Source: Bordetella parapertussis
GTDB lineage: Bacteria > Pseudomonadota > Gammaproteobacteria > Burkholderiales > SG8-41
Direction: 5' to 3'
Length of the DNA: 6,571 nucleotides
Assembly (NCBI GenBank): GCA_945870465.1
Contig: CAMBSS010000208.1
Coordinates: 1 to 6,571, forward strand
A program made the translations under genes and the position numbers. Below are positions 5,395 through 6,571 of this stretch, one piece after another. Numbering within the stretch: position 1 is the stretch's first letter; every line of letters begins with the position of its first letter. The notes beneath the pieces are model-generated. The model did not search any database and had not been told where the DNA came from. It was given only the letters and a program-made list of their open reading frames with translations.

Positions 5395-6381
5395 CTATTG
5401 AACGGTGAGGCGCGCCGACTTGACGACCCTGGCCCACTTGGTGATTTCCGCATCGATAAAATCGCGCAGTTCCGCCGGCGTGCTGGGCTCCAGCACGGCG
5501 CCCTGGTCGAGCAACTGCTGCACGACGTGAGGTGCCTGCATGGTTTCGATCAGAGCAGCGCGCAGGCGGTCGACGATCTCCTGCGGCATGCCGGCCGGCC
5601 CGACGAGCGAATACCAGCCGAATACTTCAACCCGTGGCAGACCGGACTCAATCATCGTCGGCACGTCCGGCAGAGCCTGCAACCGCTTGGTGCCGGTGAG
5701 CGCTATGGCGCGCACGCGCCCTGTCCTGACATGCTGCACGGCGCCTGGCGGACCGGAAAACAGCATGTGGGTATCGCCGGCGATCGTGGATATCATGGCC
5801 GGGCCCGCGCCTTTGAATGGAACATGAATGATATCGATTCCCGTCTCGATTTTCATCAGCTCTCCAGTCAGATGGTTCGTCGTTCCCACGCCTGCACTGC
5901 CGTATGTGAGCTTGCCCGGATTCTTTTTCGCCAGCGCAACGACCTCCTTGATATTTCGCACAGGCAGCGACGGATGCACCGTGAGAAGCACCGGGATCTT
6001 CGTGATCATTGTTACCGGCGTAAAATCCTTGCGCGGATCGTAGGGCAGCTTTCCGGCGAACAGCGCGACGTTGACGGCCATCGGCGAAATGATGCCGACC
6101 AGCAGTGTGTAGCCGTCCGGTTTGGCTTTGGCAACCAGATCGGTGCCTATGGTGCCGCCGGCGCCGCCCCTATTATCCAGAACCACGGGCTGCCCGAGTT
6201 TTTCGCTCAAGTGATCGGCAATAGGCCGTAACATCGTATCCGTCGCCCCGCCCGGGGGAAACGGAATTACGAGTCGTATGGGGCGCGTTGGGTATGATTG
6301 TGCGACAGCCCAGCCGCCGACTGCGAGCATGCCGGCCAGAGCAAACGCTCTGAGCACCCGCTTACCTGGCTCTTGATCCAT
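5395..6381 (-). CDS. Bug/TctC family tripartite tricarboxylate transporter (TTT) substrate-binding protein
   Basis: This is a periplasmic solute receptor of 328 residues, the usual length for Bug (Bordetella uptake gene) proteins. Residues 1-27 form a signal peptide: basic n-region (KR at 7-8), hydrophobic core from about 12 to 24, and an AVA cleavage site before Q28. The mature start, SYPTRPIRLVIPFPPGGATD (29-48), is the family hallmark, with the first ligand-pocket loop at 40-48. The second, GSAGVGTTNHLTGEL at 161-175, is the conserved hinge and pocket segment. In the family such proteins bind small carboxylates or similar polar compounds and hand them to TctA/TctB membrane subunits, which are absent here, so this may be an orphan receptor sharing a transporter elsewhere. 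The start codon has only a weak, distant purine stretch (GGGTGA, about 9-10 bases upstream). The gene lies 58 bases upstream of the MaoC gene. The ligand is unknown; its operon position suggests the substrate of the neighbouring acyl-CoA enzymes. Confidence 0.93.
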   Translation of the reverse strand: MDQEPGKRVLRAFALAGMLAVGGWAVAQSYPTRPIRLVIPFPPGGATDTMLRPIADHLSEKLGQPVVLDNRGGAGGTIGTDLVAKAKPDGYTLLVGIISPMAVNVALFAGKLPYDPRKDFTPVTMITKIPVLLTVHPSLPVRNIKEVVALAKKNPGKLTYGSAGVGTTNHLTGELMKIETGIDIIHVPFKGAGPAMISTIAGDTHMLFSGPPGAVQHVRTGRVRAIALTGTKRLQALPDVPTMIESGLPRVEVFGWYSLVGPAGMPQEIVDRLRAALIETMQAPHVVQQLLDQGAVLEPSTPAELRDFIDAEITKWARVVKSARLTVQ

Positions 6382-6489
6382 TGTCTATTTTCACCCGATT
6401 GATTGAGGCAATGCACGGATTGAACATTACGCCGCGATGCGCCCATCCGCGGGCATACATCCGCTCACAGCCAGCGGCCCTGACCCGCA

Positions 6490-6571
6490 TCATCTGTTCT
6501 GCCAATTGGGTTTGCGCTTTTCTGCAAACGCTTTGGGCCCCTCGATATAGTCCTGACTCTCGAGGTTCGCC
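6490..6571 (-). CDS. Enoyl-CoA hydratase/isomerase (crotonase) family protein, C-terminal fragment
   Basis: Only the last 26 codons and a TGA stop are present; the gene continues beyond the right edge. The encoded end reads ANLESQDYIEGPKAFAEKRK followed by PNWQNR. This is the characteristic crotonase C-terminus, in which an ES.D..EG..AF.EKRKP.W motif forms the last helix and tail over the active site. Many bacterial enoyl-CoA hydratases end this way, so the family is recognisable although the active site is not visible and hydratase, isomerase and hydrolase activities cannot be told apart. It is the most upstream gene of the minus-strand run. 108 bases separate its stop from the next start, the largest gap in the window, so the downstream genes could have their own promoter, but I see no convincing one. 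Confidence 0.8.
   Translation of the reverse strand, partial: ANLESQDYIEGPKAFAEKRKPNWQNR

Noticed and set aside
5398..6231. Long open frame on the plus strand, opposite the first receptor gene
   Set aside because: It mirrors the receptor coding sequence codon by codon, has no family resemblance and no plausible ribosome site of its own.
6461..6477. Five-pair inverted repeat (CCGCT/AGCGG) after the crotonase fragment, considered as a terminator
   Set aside because: The stem is short with a 7-base loop and no T-run follows on the minus strand, so it does not meet the standard for an intrinsic terminator.
6382..6489. Possible promoter for the downstream genes in the largest gap
   Set aside because: A TTGCCT resembling a -35 box was found, but the only matching -10 spacing would overlap the start codon, so there is no credible sigma-70 pair.
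1..6571. CRISPR array, tRNA or rRNA genes, insertion sequence, prophage or defence genes
   Set aside because: No regularly spaced repeats, cloverleaf, transposase motifs or terminal repeats were seen; the window is filled by metabolic and receptor genes.

Overview
The window is GC-rich (by eye near 60%) and every supported gene lies on the minus strand, so the transcription order runs from the right edge to the left edge. The best taxonomic guess is a Burkholderiales-type betaproteobacterium. Three genes for Bug/TctC-type periplasmic solute receptors occur in about 6.5 kb, and expansion of this family is a hallmark of Bordetella, Achromobacter, Cupriavidus and comamonads. The taxonomy is inference; there is no rRNA or other marker in the window.

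Layout in transcription order: (1) 6571-6490, the last 26 codons of a crotonase-fold (enoyl-CoA hydratase/isomerase) gene entering from the right. (2) 6381-5395, a complete Bug/TctC receptor with a signal peptide. (3) 5336-4473, a double-hotdog MaoC-type (R)-enoyl-CoA hydratase. (4) 4416-3229, an acyl-CoA dehydrogenase of the shorter-motif, partner-subunit type. (5) 3210-2065, a second acyl-CoA dehydrogenase carrying the normal FAD and catalytic motifs. (6) 2024-1029, a second complete Bug/TctC receptor. (7) 1013-174, a crotonase with an isomerase-like active site and an unusual basic C-terminal tail. (8) 168-1, the start of a third Bug/TctC-like gene that runs off the left edge and has no visible signal peptide. 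Gaps between genes are short (about 5 to 108 bases), which suggests one operon. No tRNA, rRNA, CRISPR, insertion sequence or convincing promoter or terminator was found, and no stretch over 300 bases lacks a gene.

Read together, the genes look like a catabolic island for an organic acid handled as its CoA thioester. The receptors would capture the acid or a relative in the periplasm. The paired acyl-CoA dehydrogenases would introduce a 2,3-double bond, the MaoC hydratase would add water, and the crotonases would hydrate, isomerise or cleave ring or side-chain intermediates. The paired dehydrogenases and the MaoC clade resemble enzymes that work on bulky, branched or polycyclic acyl-CoAs such as sterol side chains. 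That substrate class is inference, and the real substrate cannot be read from this sequence. The CoA ligase or transferase, 3-hydroxyacyl-CoA dehydrogenase, thiolase and TctA/TctB membrane subunits are not in the window.
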